Shown: in pieces, positions 44,135 through 51,933 of the stretch
How positions within the stretch are numbered: the stretch's first letter is position 1
Layout: the number at the start of each line of letters is the position of its first letter
NCBI GenBank assembly: GCA_024244705.1
Contig: JAAEOK010000110.1
Location: 1-51,933 of the forward strand
Length of the DNA stretch: 51,933 bases
Direction: 5' to 3'
From: Alphaproteobacteria bacterium
Lineage (GTDB): Bacteria > Pseudomonadota > Alphaproteobacteria > JAAEOK01
Made by a program: the position numbers and the translations under genes
Notes under the pieces: generated by a model
Database searches by the model: none
Told to the model about the DNA's origin: nothing
The model's input: the letters and a program-made list of their open reading frames with translations, nothing else

Positions 44135-45835
44135 TTGGCGGTCCGCGGAAGCAGCAGTCCGAAAAGCGCACTGGACGCCGAACATGCCGCATTCGATTAT
44201 GCTGCGCCTCTCATCGTTTTGCTGCTGCCGGCTTTCATTTTCCTGTCTCATCAGGACTATCCGCCGTATCGCGCGGAGGCCGTGGTTTTTCTCGCAGCCA
44301 TTGCATTAGTCGGGGTCGGCATCGGTGCGGCGGTCCGACGATCAGGCCATTTCGGACGCGTTTCGGCGATGGCAATTCTGCTGCTGTTCTTTATCGATAC
44401 GCAATTCAACTATCTAGACCGACATAGCGCGGCCACGCTCGGAGCGCTCCTTCTGCTTGTCGCGCTCGGATGGTTCCTCAGGACACACCTGATGCGGGTG
44501 GTCGTGATTGTTTTTGCGGCAATGTCGGTCGCGACCCTTGCATTGGTGTTCCTGAATGCCAATTCGGAGGCACGGGTTTCAGAGCGGACTAATCCATTCC
44601 CGCCCGAACGCGATCTCCCCATTCTGATCCATTTGATTCTCGATGAGCACATCGGCGTGGAAGGAATTCCAACGGATGTCGCAAGGGGAGCGACGGTGAA
44701 GAAGCGGACAACCGAATTTTTCCTGCGCAACGGTTTCCGCCTATACGGGAACGCGTTCAGCGAATACTTCAATACCTTGGTATCGGTTCCCCACATGTTC
44801 GAATTTCGGGAGACCTATGACCCGCACCTCGTCCAAGCCTACCGCGGACAAAACCGAGATGTCCTCGCTCCATACTTTCGCAAATTGACAGAATCGGGGT
44901 TCAGGCTTCGAGTAACGCAAATTCCCCATCTCAGATTCTGTGACGACAACTCCGCCTCGGTAGATAGCTGCAGAACTTACCGATCGAATCTTCGCGCCCT
45001 CGATGGAACCACGCTGTCCGTCGCCAACAAAGCCCACGTCATATTCAGCTTTTACCTCTCCTTGTCGCGGCTTCGATACGCAACTCGGGATGCCTATTTA
45101 TTCGTGCGTCAAATGTTGGCCGAGACGGGCATCGATTTGCCCAGTTGGTCGCATGGCGGCAGTGATCGCCTGGGTCCGGTCGCCACCGTACAAGAACTCG
45201 ATCGAATTCGGGCAAACCTTCTGAATTTACAAGCGGGCGACGCCATTTTCGCCCACCTGATGCTGCCCCATTACCCCTACGTTTTTCGCCGAGACTGCAG
45301 TGCACGGCCGGTGCACGAATGGATGGCCAGGTTCCCCGGCGACCGACCCTACCCGGAGTCGAATTCGAACCAGGGTAGAATCATCCGATACGAGGCCTAC
45401 CTGGAGCAAATGGAATGCCTCCATAGCATGCTTGGCACCCTATTCGATGAGATGCGCGAGCGGAATATTTTCGATAAATCCGTCATCATCATTCATGGCG
45501 ATCACGGCTCCCGCATTAACCTGATCGAGCCCACGGCCAGCCACATTCGCGCGCTTTCGCCGCAAGACTTTGTCGATGGTTTCTCCACCATCCTGGCGAT
45601 CAAAGCCCCAAACATTTCGCCCGAATACGACCTGACGAGAATCTCAATTCAAGCCGCATTCGCGCACTTATGGAATCATGAGCTTGCCACTCCCATGCCG
45701 GGTCCAAAGAGCGACGCCGGCGAACCGGCGGTTCATATTTTGGACCTTCAAAGCAGAGCGGTTGTGCCGGTTCAAAAATCGATTCGCCATGAGTTGCCCG
45801 ACGATTTTCCCGCTCTCGCGGGTCCGACAGATTGA
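44135..45835 (+). CDS. Membrane sulfatase-like/phosphoethanolamine-transferase-like hydrolase, copy 1
   Basis: A 566-residue protein with about four N-terminal hydrophobic helices (residues 22-140) and a periplasmic alkaline-phosphatase-fold domain. HLILDEHIGVEGIP gives the first metal-binding acid, EYFNTLVSVPHMF the probable Thr nucleophile, and IIHGDHGSRINL the Asp/His metal pair. It resembles sulfatase-like enzymes that modify surface glycans or lipids. The start is TTG 44135: it aligns with the ATG of the paralog at 46021, and GGAGAA sits at the right distance. Paralogs are head-to-tail, with the same length and motifs, and arose by tandem duplication. Confidence 0.88.
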   Translation: MAVRGSSSPKSALDAEHAAFDYAAPLIVLLLPAFIFLSHQDYPPYRAEAVVFLAAIALVGVGIGAAVRRSGHFGRVSAMAILLLFFIDTQFNYLDRHSAATLGALLLLVALGWFLRTHLMRVVVIVFAAMSVATLALVFLNANSEARVSERTNPFPPERDLPILIHLILDEHIGVEGIPTDVARGATVKKRTTEFFLRNGFRLYGNAFSEYFNTLVSVPHMFEFRETYDPHLVQAYRGQNRDVLAPYFRKLTESGFRLRVTQIPHLRFCDDNSASVDSCRTYRSNLRALDGTTLSVANKAHVIFSFYLSLSRLRYATRDAYLFVRQMLAETGIDLPSWSHGGSDRLGPVATVQELDRIRANLLNLQAGDAIFAHLMLPHYPYVFRRDCSARPVHEWMARFPGDRPYPESNSNQGRIIRYEAYLEQMECLHSMLGTLFDEMRERNIFDKSVIIIHGDHGSRINLIEPTASHIRALSPQDFVDGFSTILAIKAPNISPEYDLTRISIQAAFAHLWNHELATPMPGPKSDAGEPAVHILDLQSRAVVPVQKSIRHELPDDFPALAGPTD

Positions 45836-45959
45836 TCCGGGCCAGGGCATCGAGGGGCAATCAGCGATATACCGAATCCTGTCCAGGCGAGAGATTCCAA
45901 GCCACCGGCCGTATCGCCTGAAACGAATGATCGGGCTCCAGATTTGCCACGGTTTCCGG

Positions 45960-46018
45960 GCTGTTAACCATTTTTCGCATAAAACGGTTCGGCATGCTCG
46001 AGGCGTATGGCTGGAGAA
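45960..46018 (+). promoter_or_regulatory. Leader element shared by the duplicated sulfatase-like genes, copy 2
   Basis: GCTGTTAACCATT (45960-45972) followed by TGGCTGGAGAA (46008-46018), three bases before ATG 46021. The same two words precede the first paralog. The retained upstream word suggests each copy carries its own promoter rather than only reading through. Confidence 0.55.
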
Positions 46019-46020
46019 AA

Positions 46021-47640
46021 ATGGCGAATATCGAGACATCCGATCGGACGAACACGGACCCAGGCGCGATCGACCGTCCGATCTATGATTTTCTCGCGCC
46101 GCTGCTCGCGCTTTGGCTTCCTGCCTTCGTCTTCCTGTTCCACCACGGATATCCGCTCTACCGGCCGGAAGCCCTTTTGTTTATCTCCCTGATGACGGGT
46201 CTCGCTCTAGTCTGCGCCCTGTTGCTGAGGCGGTCGTCCCGGTTGTGGCGGGCGGTCATTGTCGCAATGCTCGTGCTGGTATTCATCGACATCCAGTTCG
46301 ATGAACTCGAACGACATTTCCTAGTCGCGTTCCTTGTCGCGGGGGCGCTCACGGCCGGCGGTTGGCTCCTGCAACGTCACTGGCTACCGCTTGTCGTGAT
46401 CGTCCTCGGCGTAATGTCCGTCGTCACCGTCATTCTCATCGGACTCGGCCTATACTTTTCTTCGAAACCGGTACAGGCGGAACGCACTGGCGATTCGACC
46501 CTTCCGTTGGCCATGCATCTGATCCTCGACGAGCACATCGGCCCCGCCGGCCTCCCTGATACCGATTTCGCCAAGGATCTCGGTGGCCGCTTGCGTTCCC
46601 TCTATGTCGACAACGGATTCCGCCTCTATGGCGGCGCCTTCAGCGAGTACTTTCATACGCGGGTCTCCCTCTCCCACCTCTTCGGGTTCGAGCCGAAATT
46701 CAACCCCGACGCAGAGCAGAACTACGAGCGGCAAGTCGCGCGAGAAAATGCCCCCTACAACGCCTATTTTCGCCGGATCGCCGACTGGGGTTACGACCTC
46801 CGGATCACCCAACTGAGGTACATGCGGTTTTGCTCCGACAGGACCACGTTTGCCTCTTCGTGTCGTACCTACAACGGCAACCTGAGCGCGCTCGATCAAA
46901 CAAACCTGCCGGTCCTCGAACGGGCCCGAATCCTGTTCGCCTTCTATTTCTCGCTGTCCCATTTCGGGGAAATGGCGCGTGACACATACCGCGACCTCCG
47001 ACCGCGCATCGCGAATGCCGGATATTCGTTGCCGGAGTGGTCGGACGGGGCGACCGAGCATGTCACTCCGATCGCGGCCATGGACGAGCTCAACGGCCTG
47101 ATAGAGCGGCTCGAATCGGCGAGGCGTGGCGAGTTTCATTTCGCACACATCCTGCTGCCCCACTATCCCTACGTCTATGATGAAACCTGCCGAATCCGCC
47201 CCTATGACGATTGGCTACTGAGGCGCGCCGCGGACCTCGAGGACGGCGCCACCAATACGGCGGAGACTCGGGCGCTCCGCTACCAGCGCTACCTCGCCCA
47301 GATCGGCTGCTTGTCGCGAAGAATTGAGGAACTGTTTGCTGTGTTGCGCCGCCGCGGCCTATACGAAGACGCGATCATCCTGGTCCATGGCGACCATGGT
47401 TCCAGGATCAATTTGGCCGACCCCAAATCGAGCCATTATCAGCGTACAGACCGGGACGGGTTTCGCGATAACTACTCCACCCTGTTCGCGATCAAGGCGC
47501 CCAGCATCCAATCGGGATACGACCCCAGCCAGACCTCAATTCACGCTCTATTCGCCGGTCTCGTCGACGCTCGGTTTCGCGAGGTACCAGCGGTACGCTC
47601 CGAAGACGAACTCGCGGAGAATCTGGGTGTCTCGCGCTAG
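46021..47640 (+). CDS. Membrane sulfatase-like/phosphoethanolamine-transferase-like hydrolase, copy 2
   Basis: A 539-residue paralog of the preceding protein with the same plan: about four N-terminal membrane helices, then the AlkP-fold domain. Matching segments are HLILDEHIGPAGLP, EYFHTRVSLSHLF and LVHGDHGSRINLADP; HILLPHYPYVYDETC corresponds to HLMLPHYPYVFRRDC of copy 1. In the nucleophile motif, proline of copy 1 (SVPH) is serine here (SLSH), a possible substrate difference. The start is ATG 46021 after GGAGAA. It converges on the NoeA-like methyltransferase gene 142 bases on. Target glycan or lipid is unknown. Confidence 0.88.
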   Translation: MANIETSDRTNTDPGAIDRPIYDFLAPLLALWLPAFVFLFHHGYPLYRPEALLFISLMTGLALVCALLLRRSSRLWRAVIVAMLVLVFIDIQFDELERHFLVAFLVAGALTAGGWLLQRHWLPLVVIVLGVMSVVTVILIGLGLYFSSKPVQAERTGDSTLPLAMHLILDEHIGPAGLPDTDFAKDLGGRLRSLYVDNGFRLYGGAFSEYFHTRVSLSHLFGFEPKFNPDAEQNYERQVARENAPYNAYFRRIADWGYDLRITQLRYMRFCSDRTTFASSCRTYNGNLSALDQTNLPVLERARILFAFYFSLSHFGEMARDTYRDLRPRIANAGYSLPEWSDGATEHVTPIAAMDELNGLIERLESARRGEFHFAHILLPHYPYVYDETCRIRPYDDWLLRRAADLEDGATNTAETRALRYQRYLAQIGCLSRRIEELFAVLRRRGLYEDAIILVHGDHGSRINLADPKSSHYQRTDRDGFRDNYSTLFAIKAPSIQSGYDPSQTSIHALFAGLVDARFREVPAVRSEDELAENLGVSR

Positions 47641-47781
47641 GCCGAAATCGTGCTTTGGATTGAAGGAAGGATACCCGGCTACCGGAGTTGCGGGTCGATA
47701 AACGCCTCCGAGCACTGGCTACGCCATATTATCGAGCGCGGCGGAGCGATCGGAACGCCGGAACTTCAAGAGCTGGCGGTA

Positions 47782-49173
47782 CTACGTCCTTTCGAACCAA
47801 TAGAGTGTGCGGCCCGTATCGGAGACTGTCTGCGTCGTAACGATCGCCGCCAGGCGTCGCAAGCCAGCCTCGAATGCCTCGCGACTATAGTTCGCGAAGA
47901 TATCTTCGCGCAGTGCCAGCATCTGCCGTACCGTCGGATCGGACTTCTCGACGAACTCGATTACGCCGTTTGGTGCGAGGCCGACGATCCAAGCGATGAC
48001 CTGGTCGAGAGGGATGTTGCGGGCGATGGCCAGATGGTGGATGAATGCCAGCGCGACCACCGCATCAGCCTTGCCGCGATCGCCGAAACTTTGCCGCTCG
48101 CGATGGCACCATCCCTGCGCCGGGCTGGGGTTGGCCGCGTCGAGATAAAGCGGGGTAAGGGAGAGTCCCTTGGTCCGCGCTCGGGCATACGCGGCATCGA
48201 GGGCGCCTTGATCGAAATCGAAGCCGATCACGCGGCGCGCGCCGACATCCAACGCGACCTCCGAATATTCGCCTGAATTGCAGCCAAGATCGATCGCCAG
48301 GTTCGGCGCGACCTTGGAAATGAATGCGCGGACGAAGTCGGATTTCGCATCCGCCTCGGCCACCGCATAGGTATTCGACGCCGCATAATCCTGCCAGGTC
48401 GTCGCCCGGCCGTCGGCGGGGTGTAGTCTCTTTATCCAATTTCGCAGTTGCGAGAGCATGTTGCGGTACCCCGACTGGGGAAAGGACCGTCGCGGCGCGG
48501 CGCGCGGGCGATCGCCCTTGGCGGACGACTGTAGGCGAGCCGGAGCCGCGACATGCATGAGCACACGCAACGACAGCTTGTGACGCAGGCTCAGAACGCG
48601 GGCCAGCGCCTCGGTCGGAATTCCTTCGAGTTGGCCCCGGTACCATGAATTATGCGGGATTCCGAGCAGGGACCTGAGCAGTAGAGGATTGAGGAACTGC
48701 TCACAGAACTGCCGGTGGCCGAGCCAGTATTCGCCGGGACGGTAACGGCGGAACGACAGGTAGTCGATGAAGATCGGGTCAACGCCGAGAAATTGCACAT
48801 TGTATGCGCTGGCGTCGGCGAGCGAGATGCCGTGATCGAGGGCGCGAATTTGGATGTCGAGATGGAGAAGCGCTGCCGAGCGCAACATCTCGAACGGCCA
48901 TTCATAGGGATAGGAAATATAGGGCAGCCGCGGGTGCTCGAGGGTATAGCAACTGGATTGAGTTTCCGGGTCGCCGGGTAGGTCATTCAATTCCTGGCCA
49001 GAGACGACAAGCCCTTCCGCGATGAGCTGGCTCAGCAGTGTTCCGTCGCGAACGAACTCGTAATCGGCGCGTCCGATCTCCGTAACCGTGCGCAGCACCC
49101 GCTCGCCGATCGCGAAGACATGGCCGGATGGATCGCGGAACGACGCGCCATCGACCGGGTGGGTTCCATCCAT
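47782..49173 (-). CDS. NoeA-like class I SAM-dependent methyltransferase
   Basis: A 463-residue protein with an N-terminal region rich in aromatic and conserved residues (YISYPYEWPFEMLRSAALL, GVDPIFIDYLSFRRYRPGEYW) that I recall from NoeA-type proteins of rhizobia. The SAM-binding domain is at about 320-440 with motif I AIDLGCNSGEYSEVAL and AFIHHLAIARNIPL. NoeA is tied to host-specific nodulation factor or glycan modification; that function is not implied here. ATG 49173 begins seven bases after the stop of the small membrane-protein gene; a longer frame to 49221 would overlap it. Confidence 0.82.
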   Translation of the reverse strand: MDGTHPVDGASFRDPSGHVFAIGERVLRTVTEIGRADYEFVRDGTLLSQLIAEGLVVSGQELNDLPGDPETQSSCYTLEHPRLPYISYPYEWPFEMLRSAALLHLDIQIRALDHGISLADASAYNVQFLGVDPIFIDYLSFRRYRPGEYWLGHRQFCEQFLNPLLLRSLLGIPHNSWYRGQLEGIPTEALARVLSLRHKLSLRVLMHVAAPARLQSSAKGDRPRAAPRRSFPQSGYRNMLSQLRNWIKRLHPADGRATTWQDYAASNTYAVAEADAKSDFVRAFISKVAPNLAIDLGCNSGEYSEVALDVGARRVIGFDFDQGALDAAYARARTKGLSLTPLYLDAANPSPAQGWCHRERQSFGDRGKADAVVALAFIHHLAIARNIPLDQVIAWIVGLAPNGVIEFVEKSDPTVRQMLALREDIFANYSREAFEAGLRRLAAIVTTQTVSDTGRTLYWFERT

Positions 49174-49180
49174 CGTGCGT

Positions 49181-49426
49181 CTAGGGACCGCGAGACGCGC
49201 CGTCAAGAGAATCGGCGCCATGCCGGCGCCGCATGAAAAAATCCTTGGTTTTGGACCAGTACAACCGTCCCACGATCGCGGCGGCAGCGACGGCGCCGAC
49301 GATGGCTTGGAGCATCATACTCCCGGTGCCCGGATCGAGGTAAGCGTGCGCCAATGGAACGTGCCCCAACATCGCACAAACGCATACGCCGGACAGCATT
49401 ACGATCTGTCTCTTGGGAGAACTCAT
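49181..49426 (-). CDS. Small exported/membrane protein with YLDPGTGS motif
   Basis: An 81-residue protein. A signal-like hydrophobic stretch ends at AHA before AYLDPGTGSMML, followed by one membrane helix (QAIVGAVAAAAIVGRLYW) and a basic tail. I recall small proteins with a YLDPGTGS start beside sulfatase-like and methyltransferase genes, but know no function. GGAAAG precedes ATG 49426 well. It directly precedes the NoeA-like gene on the same strand and was probably co-transcribed. It could be a membrane anchor or scaffold for the surface-modification enzymes. Confidence 0.78.
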   Translation of the reverse strand: MSSPKRQIVMLSGVCVCAMLGHVPLAHAYLDPGTGSMMLQAIVGAVAAAAIVGRLYWSKTKDFFMRRRHGADSLDGASRGP

Positions 49427-49883
49427 TTGTCATCTTTCCAATAATTTGGCCGGCGTCGAACGTAATCCGAACTTGCTTAACGATCGGTTTACAGGGCCGT
49501 ATCGAAGTGTCGTGTCCGCTAACGGCGACAGCACCCGTCCTGCACATGTTTCCGGCCGATTTGATCGCGCGGATCCAATCGGTGGCAGCGCGTTAGGGAA
49601 AACTTCGACGGAATTGGTAGGACGACATTAGGAATGTGACGTTCGATCCGCGGTTTGTGGCGGCATCTGTTCCTGCCGACGAAGGCAGGATTATCGACCG
49701 ACCCAAGGGCATGCCTTGCGCAACGATTTCGCCTGGCATAAAGGGGAGCGTGTATCCAGTGTCGTCGCGGTGATGCTGGCGCTCGACAACGAGGCCGTTC
49801 ATGCATTGGCCCGCCTGGTATCCGCCTTCTATAGCGGGCTACGTGAATGTGTCCGTGACTCGCAATCTGGAGAACCAACGATC
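49427..49883. other. Intergenic region without a recognised gene
   Basis: These 457 bases lie between the small membrane-protein gene and cysQ. A 69-codon frame on the minus strand (49593-49802) and a 56-codon extension upstream of cysQ in its frame have no ribosome site or family resemblance. The segment carries promoters for divergent genes. I see no strong hairpin. Confidence 0.5.
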
Positions 49884-50669
49884 ATGACCAGCCCAACTGG
49901 TACCGCCGCCCCCTCTCGGCAGCTCCTTCGGGCGATCATCGATATCGCCGAGGCTGCCGGTGCGATAACGTTGAAATATTTTGGCGATAATCCGACGTTT
50001 GTCGAAAAGCCCGACAAGTCGCCGGTGACGGAGGCCGATCTCGCCGCCGAAGACCTAATTTTGAAAAGACTGCGCCGGCTGGCACCGAATACGATGATCG
50101 TCTCCGAGGAAGCGGACGGTGACCGGGATGAATCGGCCGTTCCAATGGACGAATTTTGGCTCGTGGATCCGCTGGACGGGACCAAGGAATTCATCGCCGG
50201 CCGCGACGAATTCACCGTAAACATCGGCCTTATCCGAGACGGCCGTCCCATCCTCGGAGTCGTTCACGCGCCCGCGCGGGCCTTGACCTATGCCGGCTAC
50301 GCTGGCTTCGCCATCGAACTTGCCGGCGGCAGCGAACGCAAGATCGCGGCGCGGACGCCGCCCAAAAGCGGGCTCATCGCGGTCGCGAGTCGGTCGCACC
50401 GCACCGAACAAGAAGATGCAGTCCTTGGGCGCTACCTTATCGACCGCGTTGTAGGTGCCGGAAGTTCGCTGAAATTTTGTCTCATTGCGGCCGGAGAGGC
50501 CGACATCTATCCGCGTTGCGGCCGGACCATGGAGTGGGACACCGCGGCGGGACACGCCATCTTGTCGGCGGCAGGCGGCACGGTTACGACACTCGAGGGT
50601 ACAGCTTTGGGGTATGGAAAAACCGGTTTTTGCAACCCATATTTTATCGCACGTGGCGATTTTTCTTAG
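49884..50669 (+). CDS. cysQ: 3'(2'),5'-bisphosphate nucleotidase CysQ
   Basis: A 261-residue inositol-monophosphatase-fold enzyme. The metal-binding sites are visible: SEEADGD, the DPLDGTKEF motif at about 92-100 and the C-terminal WDTAAGHAILSAAGG. KSPVTEADLAAED is the family N-terminal signature. It hydrolyses PAP to AMP and phosphate, relieving PAP inhibition after sulfotransfer or PAPS reduction. ATG 49884 is the family-like start; the longer frame upstream is unsupported. It is transcribed alone, and the Stf0-like gene in this window would generate its substrate. Confidence 0.95.
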   Translation: MTSPTGTAAPSRQLLRAIIDIAEAAGAITLKYFGDNPTFVEKPDKSPVTEADLAAEDLILKRLRRLAPNTMIVSEEADGDRDESAVPMDEFWLVDPLDGTKEFIAGRDEFTVNIGLIRDGRPILGVVHAPARALTYAGYAGFAIELAGGSERKIAARTPPKSGLIAVASRSHRTEQEDAVLGRYLIDRVVGAGSSLKFCLIAAGEADIYPRCGRTMEWDTAAGHAILSAAGGTVTTLEGTALGYGKTGFCNPYFIARGDFS

Positions 50670-51139
50670 CATTCATCTTGTGTTCGTTTATTTATTACTT
50701 AGATTTACATCAAATTTTTTATTTTTAAGTTTTTCGCGTCACCCGTTGGATGGCGAACTTTCTCAACCCGGCACGCCTCTAGTTCCAAATAATGGCCGAT
50801 TTCGCCCCCAAATTGCCACATTTTGGGGGCTCGCATATGCCGGTCGGCGTACCCACGTTAGGTACGGCAAATTAACCATACGGTAACAGACCGATGTGTC
50901 GGTTCGCGGTGGCAATCGAACAGGAAGCGACTGGCGATATCACATATTCGTTTATTTTAAATCACTTACGCTGTGTTTTCTGGAGCGACGAGTGAGACAT
51001 TTCGATCTAGGTGTGTGATGGATTGGCGCCTATTCTCAGTGAAGTCTTTAAGTTTTTGGAATTAACTATGTTTTTCTCTTTTTTTGGGTCCGCGTTTACG
51101 TTATGTTAATATTGTCGAGTGGTGGTCAAGAGGGTTGTA
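50670..51139. other. AT-rich intergenic region upstream of the adhesin gene
   Basis: These 470 bases are clearly more AT-rich than the rest, notably 50680-50740 and 50940-51120, with runs such as ttttttatttttaag. They contain no believable gene. A perfect hairpin lies at 50804-50830. The segment holds the probable promoter of the adhesin gene (for example the TA-rich ttatgttaatattg at 51101-51114 as a -10 area) and possible regulator-binding sites. Confidence 0.6.
50804..50830. terminator. Perfect 9-base inverted repeat
   Basis: GCCCCCAAA (50804-50812) pairs with TTTGGGGGC (50822-50830) across a nine-base loop. It lies 135 bases after the cysQ stop. No U tract follows on either strand, so terminator and operator roles are both possible. 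Confidence 0.4.
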
Positions 51140-51933
51140 ATGCTAGAGCAGGGCGGTGGCCAGGCCTCGCATGGTGTCGAGTCTCTGGAAATGCCGGCGC
51201 GGGGTCAATTAGCGCAGGCTGAAACGGCTAAATTTCCCAACGGAACTTCCGCGGTCGGTAGCAACGGAGCTAACGGCCACGGAACGGTTGTGCAACTGCC
51301 CGGCAGGGGCGCGCACCATGCCGTCGAAATCGAAGGCGGCAAGGGAATTGAGCTTGGTTTCGAGTTGTCCCGACTTAACGGAGCCGCGAACGGCGAGTTC
51401 CTCCGGGACGGTGATCTCTGGCTGATCTCAAACGACCAGGGGACTGTGGTCCTCGAGGATTTCCTTTCCGCGATGCAAAGCGGCGAGGCGGCAACTATTA
51501 CTTTGCCGAACGGCGAAACGATTTCACTTGAAGAATTTCTTGGGCGGGTTGTCGCCGCTTCCGAACCTGGCGGAACCGAGCCGGTCGGCCCCAATGACGA
51601 TCATGAAAGCGCCAGTTTTACGACCTTCGATCCGGGTGAAATTGGCCCCGGTTTGATCGCTATCGGCCCACTCGGCAATACGGATCTCGTCTTTGGGACC
51701 TTCATCGATGAGGATGAGATTGCGGGCGAGCGCGAGGAGGAGGAGGTTTTACCGGAGCCGAATCCGCCAATTGCCATAGACGACCTGTACGCCACCGACG
51801 AGGACGTGACGCTGACGGTGGGCCCGGCGGGCGTGCTGAGCAACGACACCGACACCGACACCGGGGCGTCGATCACGGTGACCTCGTTCAACGCCTCGAG
51901 CGCCGAGGGCGGTTCGGTCAATGTCGCCAGCGA
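51140..51933 (+). CDS. Large repeat adhesin, N-terminal part, truncated by the window
   Basis: An open frame from ATG 51140 runs without a stop to the window end (264 complete codons). AAGAGG precedes the start. The first 200 residues are polar, acidic and Asn/Gly-rich, with LWLISNDQGTVVLEDFL and TLPNGETISLEEFL units. From about residue 212 a cadherin-like/tandem-95 repeat begins: PIAIDDLYATDEDVTLTV, GPAGVLSNDTDTDTG and TVTSFNAS. This is the usual N-terminus of very large secreted VCBS/BapA-like adhesins, exported by a type I system. Export genes and the C-terminal RTX region would lie beyond 51933. No signal peptide is expected. Confidence 0.82.
   Translation, partial: MLEQGGGQASHGVESLEMPARGQLAQAETAKFPNGTSAVGSNGANGHGTVVQLPGRGAHHAVEIEGGKGIELGFELSRLNGAANGEFLRDGDLWLISNDQGTVVLEDFLSAMQSGEAATITLPNGETISLEEFLGRVVAASEPGGTEPVGPNDDHESASFTTFDPGEIGPGLIAIGPLGNTDLVFGTFIDEDEIAGEREEEEVLPEPNPPIAIDDLYATDEDVTLTVGPAGVLSNDTDTDTGASITVTSFNASSAEGGSVNVAS

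Noticed and set aside
49593-49802. Minus-strand frame of 69 codons in the gap before cysQ
   Set aside because: It looks less skewed than other shadows, but I see no ribosome site, homology or neighbour coupling, so I do not call it a gene.

Overview
The window is GC-rich, densely coded chromosomal DNA, most likely from an alphaproteobacterium. This rests on the DUF2852 protein, HspQ, a Memo-AMMECR1 fusion with its radical SAM partner, and a full branched-chain/aromatic-acid ABC transporter among catabolic genes. I see no insertion sequence, prophage, integrase or CRISPR array. All functional calls are from reading the translations; no database search was possible.

Layout. 1-9.2 kb: tRNA-Val(CAC) with a near-consensus promoter; a frameshifted DUF1330 gene; a probable two-gene unit of a penicillin-acylase-type lipoprotein and a GH3-type acyl-adenylating enzyme; a Kef-type antiporter; an MFS exporter; a glycosyltransferase and hspQ. 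9.3-14.0 kb: a divergent catabolic block with acyl-CoA ligase, RidA-family deaminase and LigB-type dioxygenase on the minus strand, and a muconic-semialdehyde-type dehydrogenase and 4-oxalocrotonate-type tautomerase on the plus strand. It resembles a 2-aminomuconate or 2-hydroxymuconate lower pathway. 14.0-17.5 kb: an AlkP-superfamily gene with an in-frame stop, a methyltransferase and a GtrB-like glycosyltransferase. 17.6-22.8 kb: adenine deaminase, a small unknown protein, a TPR/2-oxoglutarate oxygenase fusion, a TetR regulator, a DUF2852 protein, a glutamine amidotransferase-like protein and an AhpD-like protein.

22.9-41 kb is the metabolic heart. A plus-strand operon encodes a LivKHMGF-type importer followed by a two-domain extradiol dioxygenase, a fumarylacetoacetate-hydrolase (FAH) family enzyme and an MFS carrier. 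It converges on a minus-strand operon with a 2Fe-2S/FAD reductase, an SDR dehydrogenase, a PaaA-like diiron oxygenase, a gentisate-dioxygenase-like cupin and an unknown 188-residue helical protein. The second operon diverges from a MarR regulator and another CoA ligase across two overlapping palindromes. A second MarR/FAH unit with an Stf0-type sulfotransferase and a divergent luciferase-like monooxygenase follows. I infer import, CoA activation, diiron-dependent ring oxidation, ring cleavage and FAH hydrolysis of one or more unknown aromatic acids. The single PaaA-like subunit with its own reductase and a cupin dioxygenase, but without PaaB/C/D, is the best candidate for an undescribed system.

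41-52 kb: an SRAP (YedK/HMCES) protein; convergent Memo-AMMECR1 fusion and radical SAM genes; a tandem duplication of membrane sulfatase-like proteins with a shared upstream element; a NoeA-like methyltransferase with a small membrane protein; cysQ; and, after an AT-rich gap, the start of a large repeat adhesin that runs off the window.
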